Assembly (NCBI RefSeq): GCF_036178845.1
Contig: NZ_CP108070.1
Coordinates: 1,240,001 to 1,304,000, forward strand
Direction: 5' to 3'
From: Streptomyces sp. NBC_00271
Lineage (GTDB): Bacteria > Actinomycetota > Actinomycetes > Streptomycetales > Streptomycetaceae
DNA: 64,000 nt
Shown: piece by piece, positions 39,943 to 49,339 of the stretch
Position numbering within the stretch: position 1 is the stretch's first letter
How the letters are laid out: each line of letters opens with the position of its first letter
The notes under the pieces: model-generated
Databases searched by the model: none
The model's input: only the letters and a program-made list of their open reading frames with translations
What the model was told of the DNA's origin: nothing
Program-made: the position numbers and the translations under genes

Positions 39943-40434
39943 ATGTTGCCGGAAATCTTGGTCGGGCTTGCTGCTTCGGGGGGAACGGCGGTCGTGACGG
40001 CGGCCGGCACCGATGCCTGGTCAGGGACCCGAACAACAGTGGCCCGGCTCCTGGGACGAGACGGGCAACGGGAAGAGGCGGTGTTGCAGCGCCTTGACCA
40101 GACCGCCGCCGATCTCGCACGGGCATCCGACGAAGACGCGCAGGGAGCGCTGGAACGGGTACGTGTCGCACAGTCCCGGTCCTGGGAGACGCGTTTCACG
40201 GACCTGCTCCAGGATCTGCCGGAACCCGAAAGGGACGAGGCCGTCAGGGCGCTGCGTTCCCTGGTCGAGCATGTCCGGCAGCACGCTTCCGGCTCCGGTG
40301 CCTCGGCCGGTACCGGTGGGTTCGCGGCCACCGGCGACGTCATCATGAAGGCCACAAACGGATCGGTTGTCGCCGGTGTGGTCAACGGAGGTGTGCGCGT
40401 GGACCCTCCGAAGCCGGGGCCGGTCCAGGACTGA
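39943..40434 (+). CDS. Hypothetical protein with GSVVAG-type C-terminal tail
   Basis: A 163-residue protein of unknown function. The N-terminus is short, hydrophobic and Ala/Thr-rich (ILVGLAASGGTAVVTAAGTDAW), followed by a helical segment (about 35-120) with RLDQTAADLARASDE and a C-terminal tail with ATGDVIMKATNGSVVAGVVNGGV. I recall similar small streptomycete proteins whose tail repeats short beta turns, but cannot name a family. AGGGGATCTGG precedes the ATG. It stands 65 bp before the interrupted ricin-lectin gene and may form an operon with it. Confidence 0.72.
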   Translation: MLPEILVGLAASGGTAVVTAAGTDAWSGTRTTVARLLGRDGQREEAVLQRLDQTAADLARASDEDAQGALERVRVAQSRSWETRFTDLLQDLPEPERDEAVRALRSLVEHVRQHASGSGASAGTGGFAATGDVIMKATNGSVVAGVVNGGVRVDPPKPGPVQD

Positions 40435-40499
40435 CCGCCCCCGGCTCCTCAAGTCCACAGCGCCGTAGCCGCGGCGCGTTCCTCGGAACACTGCTGCAC

Positions 40500-41342
40500 A
40501 TGGCGGGCTTCGGCGCCGCCGGTGACAGCCGGGCCCCCTACGTCACCGCCTCCCACGGGGCGGTGGCGGTCGGCCACGCCGACCATGTCACGTACATCCG
40601 CAAGCAGCGTGCGCGCCGCTTGCGGATGCTGGTCGTGCCCGTCGTCGTGGCGGGCGGGACGATCACGGCCATCACTCTCGGGCCTGACTCATCCGGGTCG
40701 GGCCCCGGGCGGTCCTCCACGGCACCGTGGTTCTCCGCGACACGGTCGCCTTCCGGGCCGCCGTCCGCCACCGGTTCCCCGTCCGCCACCGCCTCGCCGT
40801 CGGCACCGATCGTGCGCGCGTCCGGCTCCGCGGCAGCCGTGGCCCAGCCGGAGCGGACCGGTGCGGCGGCCACGCCCGAGGCCGGGGCGCCGCCCTCCGC
40901 GGAGTCCGGGGCGACCAAGCTCTCCCCGGGGTCCGTGTCACGCCTCCGGAACGTCTCCACCAACCAGTGCGCGTCCGGCGACGGTTCCGTCTACCCCGGC
41001 TTCGGGACCTGCAATTCCAGCGATGCCTAGGTATGGACCTTGCGCTCCTCCGGTGGCGGCACCTTCGAGTTGGTCAACCGCGCGAGTGGAAACTGCCTGT
41101 CGGCGCCCTTCAACAACAACTACGCGGCCGGGCTGGAAGCCTGCGGCGGTGTCGGAGGCACTGGCTACGTGGAGTGGCGTATCGGGAGCTCCACCGCGGC
41201 AGGCCAAACCCTGAAGAACACCAAGACCGGGCATTGCCTGGAGATCGCCTCCCCGGCGTACGGCGGCGGCAAGCAAGTGATGGTGGCCACCTGCAACAGC
41301 GACGAACCCCAGCAGCTGTGGAACAACGGCGGGACCCCCTAG
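40500..41342 (+). pseudogene. Membrane-anchored ricin-B-lectin protein interrupted by an in-frame TAG
   Basis: One frame runs from 40500 to 41342 except for a TAG at 41028-41030. Before it: a charged cytoplasmic N-terminus, one membrane helix (about 43-62, MLVVPVVVAGGTITAITLG), a Ser/Pro/Ala-rich linker and the first strands of a ricin-type beta-trefoil (LRNVSTNQCASGDG). After it the same frame continues the trefoil (VWTLRSSGG, FELVNRASGNCLS, NTKTGHCLEIA, QLWNNGG). A single C-to-T change of CAG would explain the stop. The 176-residue product lacks most of the sugar-binding domain. Readthrough or sequencing error are alternatives. Confidence 0.75.
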
Positions 41343-41717
41343 GACGGTTCCGGTCCATCATGGGGGGGCTCGCGGGGAAGCCTATGGACGTGCGGCGCGG
41401 CGGGTGCCACGTCACGCCGGCGTCCGGCTTGGGCACGGCACGACGACTGGTCGCTGAGACATCTTGGCGTGCCTCGGCTGACCGCAACGGGGGGGAACAT
41501 TGACAGGCCCTGATCGCCGTTCAGTACGAGCGAATCCGTGCCCGCCGCACGCGCGTCGGCCAGGGAATCCCGGCCTCCGTCGACGCCCTCACGTGCGTAA
41601 GCCAATTCTGGCAAGCACCTGAGAGGGCCGAGAAGGCTCGGGTGCGCGTGCTAAAATCGCCCCACCAATTGCCAGGAATCCTGTCGATTGGCGACACGGC
41701 TCGACGATCGGAACCGT
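41343..41717. other. 375-bp region between the ricin-lectin remnant and the esterase
   Basis: No gene is recognisable. The last 70 bases hold an extended -10 promoter towards the esterase. The rest has mixed coding-like composition on both strands without a family match. Confidence 0.4.
41649..41657 (+). promoter_or_regulatory. Extended -10 promoter of the esterase
   Basis: TGCTAAAAT is a TGn-TAAAAT extended -10, unusual in this GC-rich sequence, about 60 bp before the esterase ATG. No strong -35 element is visible. Confidence 0.45.
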
Positions 41718-42668
41718 ATGTCTCTCCTTGCCCGGCCCGGAGTGGCCTCCTTCGCCGCCAAGTCGATACAGCGCCTCGCCGTGGCGGCCGACCGGCGCCC
41801 GAGCGGCCGCGGTTCGGCGGCCGCCTCGCACGGGCGCTTCCCCGAGTTCCCGCGCTCCGTGGGCGAGTTGACGGTCCCGACCTCGGTCGCTCCGGCCCGG
41901 GTCGTGGTGTACCTGCCGACGTCCGAGGGTCCGCCACCGCCGGTTCACGTCAACTTCCACGGTGGCGGGTACGTGATGCCGCTGACGGAGATCGACGATC
42001 CGCTCTGCCGCTTCCTCGCCGCCGAGGCGGGGGTGGCCGTGGTCAACGTCGACTACGTCGTGGCCCCGCAGCACCCGTTCCCCGCCCCGCCCCGGCAGGC
42101 CTTCGAGGTCGTCCGGTGGATCGCCGAGCACGGCGGCGAGCACGGCTGGGACGGCAGCCGTCTGTCCGTGGGCGGACAGAGCGCCGGAGGCGGTCTCGCC
42201 GCGGCCGTCGCACGTCAGGCACTCGAGGAGGGCGGGCCCCGTATCGCCCTGCAGGTCCTGCACTACCCTCCGTTGGACCTCGCGACGAGCGCCCGGGACA
42301 AGCGCGCCGCCATCGCCAAGCCGGTGCTGCGCCCCTGGATGGGAGAGATCTTCGACAGCTCGTACGTCCCCGACCCGCGCGAGCGTGCCGACCGACTGGT
42401 GTCCCCCGCGGGCGCGGCCGACACCGCCGACCTCAAGGGCATCGCCCCGGCCCTGGTCGTCACGGCGGAGTACGACCTTCTCAAGGCGGAAGCCGTGCGC
42501 TACGCCGAGCGTCTTCAGCGGGCAGGCGCCCTCATCGAGCACCACGACGTGCTCGGGGTCGATCACGGGTACGACGGCAAGGACGACAAGAAGGCCCTGG
42601 AGACCTACGCCGTGATCGCCCGTCATGTGCGGAGGGCCCTCAACCCCGAGGCCCGCGAGGCTGGTTGA
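41718..42668 (+). CDS. Alpha/beta hydrolase, hormone-sensitive-lipase family esterase
   Basis: A 316-residue esterase. HVNFHGGGYVMP forms the oxyanion hole, GGQSAGGG the nucleophile elbow (Gln in place of the more common Asp before Ser), EYDLLKAEA the acid and GVDHGYDGK the histidine. The ATG at 41718 is chosen over a TTG 30 bases upstream because GGAAC precedes it. No signal peptide, so it acts inside the cell, probably on short-chain esters. It converges on the Ldh-type dehydrogenase. Confidence 0.85.
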   Translation: MSLLARPGVASFAAKSIQRLAVAADRRPSGRGSAAASHGRFPEFPRSVGELTVPTSVAPARVVVYLPTSEGPPPPVHVNFHGGGYVMPLTEIDDPLCRFLAAEAGVAVVNVDYVVAPQHPFPAPPRQAFEVVRWIAEHGGEHGWDGSRLSVGGQSAGGGLAAAVARQALEEGGPRIALQVLHYPPLDLATSARDKRAAIAKPVLRPWMGEIFDSSYVPDPRERADRLVSPAGAADTADLKGIAPALVVTAEYDLLKAEAVRYAERLQRAGALIEHHDVLGVDHGYDGKDDKKALETYAVIARHVRRALNPEAREAG

Positions 42669-42804
42669 GCAGCGCCGCACACCGGGATGGGCAAGGCGGG
42701 CCGGAGGCGGCGAAGCGGGCGGGCCCGGGACGGACGAGGCGCCCGCCGCACGTCGGACGCCCCGACCACCCGCTCCTCCATCCCCCTCTCCATGGAGGTG
42801 ACTG

Positions 42805-43884
42805 TCAGCCCTGCGAGCGGGCCTCGGGTGGCGTGATGCCCAACCTGTCCGCGCTCTCCGTCAGTTCACGCCACACCTTCGCCGCCACGGGTACCCCCTT
42901 CTCGGTACGCCGCACACGCACGGCGGCACTGCGCTCACCGGGGTAGAACACGCCCTCGGCGCCGTCCGCCGCGGCCAGACCCTTGAGCGTGCCCAGAGTG
43001 GCGTCGACAGCCGCCGTGAAGGCGTCCGCGTCACCGAAGGCCGCCGGGTCGATGGCGATGATCAGGGCGTTCTGGCGGTGCCCCCGGCCCTGGGGATCGT
43101 CCGAGTGGAAGGCGGCGAAGATCGGCGCGCCGACGAGCACGCTGGTGAGCAGTTCGAACGCCAGCGACATGCCGGACCCCTTGGCACCGCCCAGCGGCAA
43201 CGGCATGACCGCCTCCTCCGGGTCGGTGGTGGGGGTGCCGTCCGCGGTGGCGGCGGCCCCCTCCGGCAACGGGGTGCCACTCGCCCTGGCCTGGCGGATC
43301 TTCCCCAGGGCGATCGTGGCGGTGGCCATGTCCAGCAGAAGCGGCGCGTGGCTCTCGGCGGGTACGGCGATGGCGAGCGGGCTGGTGGCCACGGCCGCGC
43401 CCTTGACCCCGGTGTAGCCCATGTTGGGCATCCCTGCGACGAAGGCGATGCCGACCAGGCCCTGTTCGGCGATCTTCGACACGTAGTAGCCGATGGCTCC
43501 GGTGTGGACGGTCCGGCGCACCCCCACGGCCGCGACACCCCCCGCTCTGGCCCGGGTCACCGCCTCCTCGGCGGCCGCGGTGAGGGCCACCGGGCCGGGC
43601 GCGCGGTCGGCGTCGAGGACGGCGACCGCCGACGTACCGGACTCGAACGTCATCTCGGGCCGGGCGTTGGCCACTCCCTTGGCGAGCAGCTCCAGATAGG
43701 CGGGGACCCGCGCGGTGCCGTGGGAGTCGACACCGCGCAGCGCGGCCCAGACGAACACGTCGGCGATGGTGCGGGCGTGCTCGGGGCCGAGTCCGCCCTT
43801 CTCCAGGAGGGCGGCGGCGAAGGCGCGCAGGCCGTCGGCCGGGACAAGGACCTTGCCCGGCTTGGCCGTTGGGGTGTCGGTCAT
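42805..43884 (-). CDS. Ldh-family (malate/L-lactate/ureidoglycolate) NAD(P)-dependent dehydrogenase
   Basis: A 359-residue enzyme of the Ldh_2/MDH2 fold, unrelated to classical lactate dehydrogenase. Landmarks are DVFVWAALRGVDSHGTARVP, VHTGAIGYYVSKIAEQGLVGIAF, PMPNMGYTG-like GMPNMGYTG, ATSPLAIAVP, LLLDMATATIALGKI and GGAKGSGMSLAFELL. It reduces or oxidises 2-keto/2-hydroxy acids. It lies downstream of the decayed MFS and hydrolase/TPP genes and ends the putative second transcript of the aromatic cluster; a 2-hydroxy acid intermediate of ring cleavage is a possible substrate. Confidence 0.85.
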   Translation of the reverse strand: MTDTPTAKPGKVLVPADGLRAFAAALLEKGGLGPEHARTIADVFVWAALRGVDSHGTARVPAYLELLAKGVANARPEMTFESGTSAVAVLDADRAPGPVALTAAAEEAVTRARAGGVAAVGVRRTVHTGAIGYYVSKIAEQGLVGIAFVAGMPNMGYTGVKGAAVATSPLAIAVPAESHAPLLLDMATATIALGKIRQARASGTPLPEGAAATADGTPTTDPEEAVMPLPLGGAKGSGMSLAFELLTSVLVGAPIFAAFHSDDPQGRGHRQNALIIAIDPAAFGDADAFTAAVDATLGTLKGLAAADGAEGVFYPGERSAAVRVRRTEKGVPVAAKVWRELTESADRLGITPPEARSQG

Positions 43885-43904
43885 GGTGGCGGTGGCCTCC
43901 TGGG

Positions 43905-45150
43905 TCAGCGGGTGACGAGAACGTCGACGACGGCGGTGGTGCCCTCCGCCACGGCCTTGAGCGCGCGCTCCAGGGCGGGGGCGAGCGCGCCCGGCGCGTC
44001 GACGGTCTCGGTGTGCATGCCGAACGGCTCGGCGAACTGGGCGAGTCGGGGCAGCCGGTGCAGGTCGGTGCCGAGCCACTCGCCGGTCTCGGCGGCCGCA
44101 CCCTCGGGGTAGAACCTGCGGTGGTTGAGGTTCATCGACTTGTAGACGCGGTTGTTGAACACCACGATCAGCAGCGGCAGGTCGTACGCCTTGGCGGCGT
44201 CGTACGACGGGATGACGGGGTTGTACGCGAAGGCCCCGTCGCCGATGGTGAGGACCACGGGCCTTTCCCTGGCGGCGAGTTTGACGCCGAGGGCCACCGC
44301 GATGCCCTGGCCGAGTCCGCCCTGCACATAGAAGTACGAGTCGGGGTCGGAGGCCTGCACATGGCGTTTCACGACGCGGCTGTGGGTGATCGTCTCGTCG
44401 ACGACGATCGCGGGCGCCTCCCAGTACATGGAGTGCGGGGCGTCCGGGACGATCTCCAGATGTGAGCCGGGCAGCAGTTCGTGGGCGCGGGTCACGGTCT
44501 TCACGCTGAGTACCGCGTCCTTCTCCGCGGCCAGGAAGGCGACCTTGACGCCCGAGTTCTGGATCTCCTCCAGCGAGGGGCCGTTGGTGTCGAGGTTGCG
44601 CAGATCGGCCATCTTGGCGACGTTGAAAGTGCCCATCTGCTGGAAGAGGAAGGTGAGGTCGGGCCGCTCCTGTTGGAACCGCCGGGTGAGCAGGCGGTCG
44701 ATGACGGGGAGCTTGACGGCCTCGGCTCGGTCGGCGGCGGCAAGTTCCTGCAGCTCGGGGTGGCTGATGCCGCCCAGGGAGTGGCCGAGGGCGACCGAGG
44801 AGACGCGCTCGGGGCGCAGTAGGGCGGCGCGCAGGGCGGCGACGGAGCCGATGGACTGGCCGACGAGCATGACGTCGGTCAGGTCCTCCTGGTCGAGTAC
44901 GGCGACGACGTCACCGGGGAAGTCCTGTCCGTCGAACTCGGGCTTCGAGGAGTGCGGACGGGCCGGGGCGTCGGACTTGCCGAAGCCGCGCAGGTCCATG
45001 GTGACGACCGTGAACTCCTCGCGCAGCGCGGCCACTTGCTGCCACCAAGCGGCGTGGTGGCCGCCACTGCCGTGCACGAACAGGATCGCCGGACCGCTGC
45101 CGTGGCGCTCGTAGTAGAGGGAGGTGCCGTCGGAGTCGGCGATGGGTGCG
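43905..45150 (-). pseudogene. Alpha/beta hydrolase fused to the C-terminal third of a TPP-dependent enzyme
   Basis: About 415 codons stay open. The first ~250 encode a hydrolase (AILFVHGSGGHHAAWW, VGQSIGSVA, acid in EKDAVLS, histidine in APHSMYWEAPA). The chain then passes directly into VDETITHSRVV and a TPP-binding domain (GGLGQGIAVALGVKLA, IGDGAFAYNP, FNNRVYKSMN). The PYR and central domains of a TPP enzyme, which supply the activating Glu, are absent. No start codon precedes the hydrolase's first strand (PIADSDGTSLYYE); the frame simply runs back into the transporter remnant. Two deletions would explain this. An expressed fusion is possible, but TPP catalysis is unlikely without a partner. 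Confidence 0.65.
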
Positions 45151-45194
45151 CCCGGTGCCGCCCAGCGGGCCCGCGCGCGTCTGGGCGGCGCGGC

Positions 45195-46314
45195 GCTGTG
45201 GCGCGGTTGTCGTCGCTGGAGCGGCCGGCGACCGTCGCGTAGATCATGGCCTGGGCGCTGAAGAGGAACAGGCCGGTCAGGAAGACCACGACGTAGGTGA
45301 GCGGCAGCGCCATGTGGATGCCGAGCAGATAGACGCCGAGGGCGGTGGCCGCGAACCAGACGGTGGCGACGCGCGCACCGCCGAAGTGGTCGGAGAAGCG
45401 GCCGACGATCAGCATGCCGGCGATGCCGCCGAGGTTGATGACGATGACGAAGGACAGCGAGGAGCCGAGCTCGTAGCCCGCGCCGCGCATCATGGTGGGC
45501 AGCCAGTTGCTGACGCCGTAGACGAGCAGCAGACCGCAGAACGAGGCCAGCCAGAACAGCAGCGTGGTGCGCCACAGGCCGCCGCGGAACAGGGCGACGA
45601 CGGCGCTCCAGCGGTCCCCGGCCCCGGGGCGCTCCGCCGTGGGCGCGGGCAGTTCGACGTCGTAGCGCTCGGCGAGCTCGCGGGCTTCCCGTGTGCGTCC
45701 CTTGGCGACCAGGAAGTTCAGGGACTCGGGGAGGTACTTGGCGATCAGCGGGACGCCGATGAGCAGCGGGACCACGCAGATCCAGTAGGCGACGCGCCAC
45801 TGGCCGGCGCCGGTCGTCCACAGGCCGACGAAGCCCGCCAGGATGCCGCCGGCCTGGTGGGCGGTCATCAGCGTGCCGACGATCAGAGCGCGGCGGTCAC
45901 GCGGGGCGTACTCGGCAACCATCGTGATCGTGGTGGGGAGCAGACCGCCGAGTCCGAGACCCGCGATGAACCGTCCGAGTCCGAAGACACCGAGGCTGGG
46001 GGCGACAGCGCAGAGGGCGGACGCGAGCGAGAAGACCGCCGTGCAGGTGATGATCACCTTCTTGCGGCCGATCCAGTCGGTGACCGTACCGCGGACAGCG
46101 CGCCGATCAGCATGCCGAAGGTGGCGTAACTGCCCAGGTCGCCGGCCTGGGACGGCTGGAGCCCCAGGGCGTGCTCGGCGAGCATGTTGGGCAGCACGGA
46201 GCCGTAGACGAACATGTCGAGGCCGTCGAAGAGCACGACCAGCCAGCACAGGCCGACGACCAGCGTGGCCAGTCCGGTCCCGCGGGCGCGCAGGTCTGGG
46301 GAGGGAGACATCAT
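45195..46314 (-). pseudogene. MFS transporter (aromatic-acid/H+ symporter type), frameshifted and truncated
   Basis: The N-terminal frame from 46314 encodes helix 1 (LVVGLCWLVVLFDGLDMFVYG) and ends in MLIGALSA; the rest (TVTDWIGRKKVIITC onward, about ten helices) is in another frame. Restoring one G at about 46098 would read ALSAGTVTDWIGRKK, the motif-A loop of AAHS transporters. The C-terminus breaks off at RSSDDNRATA near 45195, before the last two helices, and a scrap reading GPLGG follows. GAGGAAACA precedes the ATG. The gene would have imported an aromatic acid for the neighbouring ring-cleavage enzymes. Confidence 0.75.
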
Positions 46315-46439
46315 TGTTTCCTCTCGTCCGGGAGAAGTGTCCCTGGAGGGGATGAGTGGGGCGGGTCGGTGCGGCTCGAGCGGCCTGACCCGATGGTGCG
46401 CACGACGCTAGGGTTCCGGTTCCCTAAGTGTCAACGCTT

Positions 46440-46450
46440 TTGTCAACAAT
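46440..46450. promoter_or_regulatory. GntR-type operator upstream of the MFS gene
   Basis: TTGTCAACAAT, identical to the core at 50836-50846 in front of the gntR gene. Another TGTCAAC lies 14 bases upstream (46429-46435). It fits the FadR-subfamily pattern TNGT-Nx-ACNA and sits about 130 bp before the MFS start. Confidence 0.7.
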
Positions 46451-46567
46451 CTCAGGAACAATCCAGCCAACGGTTCCGAGAGGCTACAGCAGGAGAGAAA
46501 CAGCAGGTGAAACGGCCATGGGCGGCACACAGCCGTGTGCCGCCCTGCCTGTTTCGCTGACTTGTTC

Positions 46568-47533
46568 TCAGTGGTCCGCGGCCGGGTCCAGCGGCGGTGT
46601 GCCATGGGTGTGGAAGGACTCGATGGTCTTCAGACCCCACGCCTGCCCCTTGGCCCGTTCGGCCTGGGTCCACGTGATCAGGGGCCAGTCGGGGGCCAGT
46701 ACGAGACGGGTGAGCGGGTTGCACAACTCGATGCGGTTGCCGCCCGGCTCGTAGACGTAGAGGAAGAACGTCTGCTGGATGGCGTGCTTGTGCGGGCCCG
46801 TCTCGATGAACACACCGGTGTCGAGGGCGAGATCGGCGGCGCGCAGGATGTCCTCGCGGGTGTCGGTCGCGAACGCGATGTGGTGCAGCCGCCCGCGCGA
46901 GCCCGTCCAGTCCTCGGTGTAGACGACGTCGTACGACTTGTTCGTGAACGTCAGCCACTTCGCGGCGATCCGGCCGCCGTCGAGCTGGATCTGCTCGGTC
47001 GGCCGGGCCCCCAGGAGGTGCTGGTGGAAGTCGGCGTTGGCGGCGACGTCGGCGGCCAGGTAGTTCACATGGTCCAGGCGGCGTACGCCCACGCCGTGGC
47101 CGGGCTTGGCCTGGGGCTGGTTCTTCAGCCCCGGCTTCAGCTCGTCCGGGGCCTGGTACCACTCGGACTCCCAGTACAGGGCCAGTTCGTGGCCGTCGGG
47201 GTCGGCGGTGACGTACAGCGGGCCGAGGCCCGGCTCGTCCTCGGTCCAGCGGCCCTGGTGACCGGCGGCCTCCAGTTCCTTGGCCCTCCGCTGCAGGGCC
47301 TCCTCGCTGGAGGCGCGCAGGGCAGTGCGGCGCAGGCCGGAGGTCTGGTGCGCGGTGAGGACGAGGCTGTGGTGCTCGTAGTCGTCCCAGGTCCGCAGAT
47401 AGACCGAGTCGCCGCTGCGGCCGTTGACCGTCAGGCCGAGGTAGTCGGTGAAGAACCGCAGACTTCCGTCCAGGTCGGGGGTGAGCAGTTCGACGTGCCC
47501 GAGGTGGGCGATGTCGCCGAGGGGCGGGGCCAT
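46568..47533 (-). CDS. VOC-family extradiol dioxygenase (catechol 2,3-dioxygenase-like)
   Basis: A 321-residue two-module type I extradiol dioxygenase. The first module begins LGHVELLTPDLDGSLRFFTDYLG; the catalytic module provides iron ligands in RLDHVNYLAAD, RLHHIAFATD and GGNRIELCNP, and the acid/base residues follow the family. It would insert O2 next to the hydroxyl pair of a catechol. AAGGAGG precedes the ATG. It ends the GalB-GalC-GalD operon. The usual gallate or protocatechuate 4,5-dioxygenase is of the LigAB type, so either this enzyme replaces it or it acts on a different ring. Confidence 0.85.
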   Translation of the reverse strand: MAPPLGDIAHLGHVELLTPDLDGSLRFFTDYLGLTVNGRSGDSVYLRTWDDYEHHSLVLTAHQTSGLRRTALRASSEEALQRRAKELEAAGHQGRWTEDEPGLGPLYVTADPDGHELALYWESEWYQAPDELKPGLKNQPQAKPGHGVGVRRLDHVNYLAADVAANADFHQHLLGARPTEQIQLDGGRIAAKWLTFTNKSYDVVYTEDWTGSRGRLHHIAFATDTREDILRAADLALDTGVFIETGPHKHAIQQTFFLYVYEPGGNRIELCNPLTRLVLAPDWPLITWTQAERAKGQAWGLKTIESFHTHGTPPLDPAADH

Positions 47534-47543
47534 GCAGGCCTCC

Positions 47544-48632
47544 TTAAGGGTGAAGTGCGGCTCCGGCCGGCCGGGGGAAGACCGTACCGTCGAAGATCTT
47601 GCGTGCGGTGCGGACGACGGCGGTACGGCGGGCCACGGGGGCGGCCCCCGGGATGCCGTCGTCGATCTCGCTCTCGATGTCGAGGAATCCGGTGGGATGC
47701 TCGATGCGCAGTCGTCCGCCGTTCTCGGGCAGACGGGCGACGTCCTGGCCGACGCCGCCGTGGACGCGCAGCCCGGCGGCGACACTGGCGGCTCCCAGGA
47801 CGCCGATGGCGGTGTGGCAGCGGACCGGGATGAAGGTGCGGGTCATGACCGCGCCGCCGTTCGTGGGCGGTGCCAGCAGGCTGAGCTTGGGCACGGTCGT
47901 CTCGCTGACGTCGCCCAGGCCCATCAGCAGGGCCGCCTCCAGGCGGATCCGCTGGAGCCGGTCGTGCAGGGTCAGGTCCTCCTCCAGGTCCCGCGGCCTC
48001 TCGTAGCCGGTGACCTGCAGGGAGGCGGCGGCGATCAGCACGGTCGGCATGCCGTTGTCCACGCAGGTCACGGGCGTGTCCGCGACGATGTCCCGGGCGT
48101 GCCCGGTGGGCAGCAGGGGGTTGCCGCCCCGCTCGAACTCGATCACCACGGGTGCGGCGGTGCCCGGCACGCCGGAGATCTCGGCCGGGCCCGCGTAGGA
48201 GACGCGCCGGTCCGGCGTGGGGAAGGTGGCGGTGGCGTGGTCACCGCTGTTGACCATCCGGATCCGTACCGAGGTGTGCCCGTCCCGGGCGGCGACCAGA
48301 CCGCGTTCGACGGCGAACGGGCCGACCCCCGCAAGGAGGTTGCCGCAGTTCTGCCGGTCGGAGACCTCGGCCCGGTCCACTCCCACCTGGAGGAAGAGGT
48401 AGTCGACCTCCGCGTCGGGGCTCTGGGAGCGGGAGACCACCGCGACCTTGCTGGTGAGCGGGTGCGCTCCGCCGAGTCCGTCGATCTGCCGGGGGTCGGG
48501 GCTGCCCATGACCCGCAGCAGCAGGTCGTCGCGCGCCCCGGCGTCGGCCGGCAGGTCCTCGGCCAGGAAATAGGCACCCTTCGAGGTCCCACCGCGCATC
48601 AGCATGCAGCGCAGCTCCTCGCCGGTGCTCAT
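47544..48632 (-). CDS. galD: 4-oxalomesaconate tautomerase (PrpF/AcnD-accessory family)
   Basis: A 362-residue PrpF-like isomerase with two diaminopimelate-epimerase-like halves: MLMRGGTSKGAYF near the start, SDRQNCGNLLAGVGPFA (Cys region) and RCHTAIGVLGAAS. GalD converts the keto and enol forms of 4-oxalomesaconate in gallate and protocatechuate-4,5 pathways. It overlaps the aldolase gene by 4 bases, and the dioxygenase starts 10 bases after it. PrpF itself (methylaconitate isomerase) is an alternative in isolation, but the neighbours decide for GalD. Confidence 0.85.
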   Translation of the reverse strand: MSTGEELRCMLMRGGTSKGAYFLAEDLPADAGARDDLLLRVMGSPDPRQIDGLGGAHPLTSKVAVVSRSQSPDAEVDYLFLQVGVDRAEVSDRQNCGNLLAGVGPFAVERGLVAARDGHTSVRIRMVNSGDHATATFPTPDRRVSYAGPAEISGVPGTAAPVVIEFERGGNPLLPTGHARDIVADTPVTCVDNGMPTVLIAAASLQVTGYERPRDLEEDLTLHDRLQRIRLEAALLMGLGDVSETTVPKLSLLAPPTNGGAVMTRTFIPVRCHTAIGVLGAASVAAGLRVHGGVGQDVARLPENGGRLRIEHPTGFLDIESEIDDGIPGAAPVARRTAVVRTARKIFDGTVFPRPAGAALHP

Positions 48633-49339
48633 GACGGGGAACCGTTGCGTTCGTACTCGTCGTAGGCCTGGTACCGCACCCCGAGCCGTACGAGGGTCTC
48701 GCGCAGGCCGTAGCGGTCCAGGCCCAACTGGCCCTCGGCGAAGGCGGCCCGGGAGGCGTCCTCCTTGGCGGTGCGCGCCTCGGCCGCCTTGACGGCCGTA
48801 CCGGCCCTCTCGCGGGGTACGCACACCACGCCGTCGTCGTCGGCGACGATGACGTCACCGGGGCGGACGACCTGGCCGCCGAGCACGACGGGTATGTTCA
48901 CCGAGCCCGCCGTGGCCTTGACCGTGCCCTGGGCGCAGACGGCGCTCGACCAGACGGGGAAGCCCATGGCACGCAGGTCGGCGGTGTCGCGCACCCCGGC
49001 GTCGATGATCAGGCCGCGCACCCCGCGGTACTGGAGCGCGGTGGCGAAGAGGTCGCCGAACATGCCGTCGGTGGAGGGCGAGGTGGTGGTCACGACGAGG
49101 ATGTCGCCCTCGCGGCACTGCTCGACCGCCGCGTGGATCATGAGGTTGTCGCCGGGCCAGCACAGGGCGGTGACCGCGGTGCCCGCGATGCGCACGTCCT
49201 GCTGGATGGGCCGGAACCCGGGACCGAGACTGCCGGTTCGGCCCATGCCCTCGTGGACGGTGGCCACCCCGTAACCGCCGAGTGCCTCGACGTCCTCGGC
49301 ATGGGCGCGCGGCGGGTCGGTGACGATCAGGCCGCTCAT
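48629..49339 (-). CDS. galC: 4-carboxy-4-hydroxy-2-oxoadipate aldolase/oxaloacetate decarboxylase
   Basis: A 236-residue RraA-fold class II aldolase. GDNLMIHAAVEQCREGDILVV, then RGLIIDAGVRDTADLRAMGFPVWS with the Arg and Asp of the metal-pyruvate site. It splits 4-carboxy-4-hydroxy-2-oxoadipate into pyruvate and oxaloacetate and can decarboxylate the latter. Its start overlaps galB by 4 bases and its end overlaps galD by 4, showing translational coupling through the whole lower pathway. Confidence 0.87.
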   Translation of the reverse strand: MSGLIVTDPPRAHAEDVEALGGYGVATVHEGMGRTGSLGPGFRPIQQDVRIAGTAVTALCWPGDNLMIHAAVEQCREGDILVVTTTSPSTDGMFGDLFATALQYRGVRGLIIDAGVRDTADLRAMGFPVWSSAVCAQGTVKATAGSVNIPVVLGGQVVRPGDVIVADDDGVVCVPRERAGTAVKAAEARTAKEDASRAAFAEGQLGLDRYGLRETLVRLGVRYQAYDEYERNGSPS

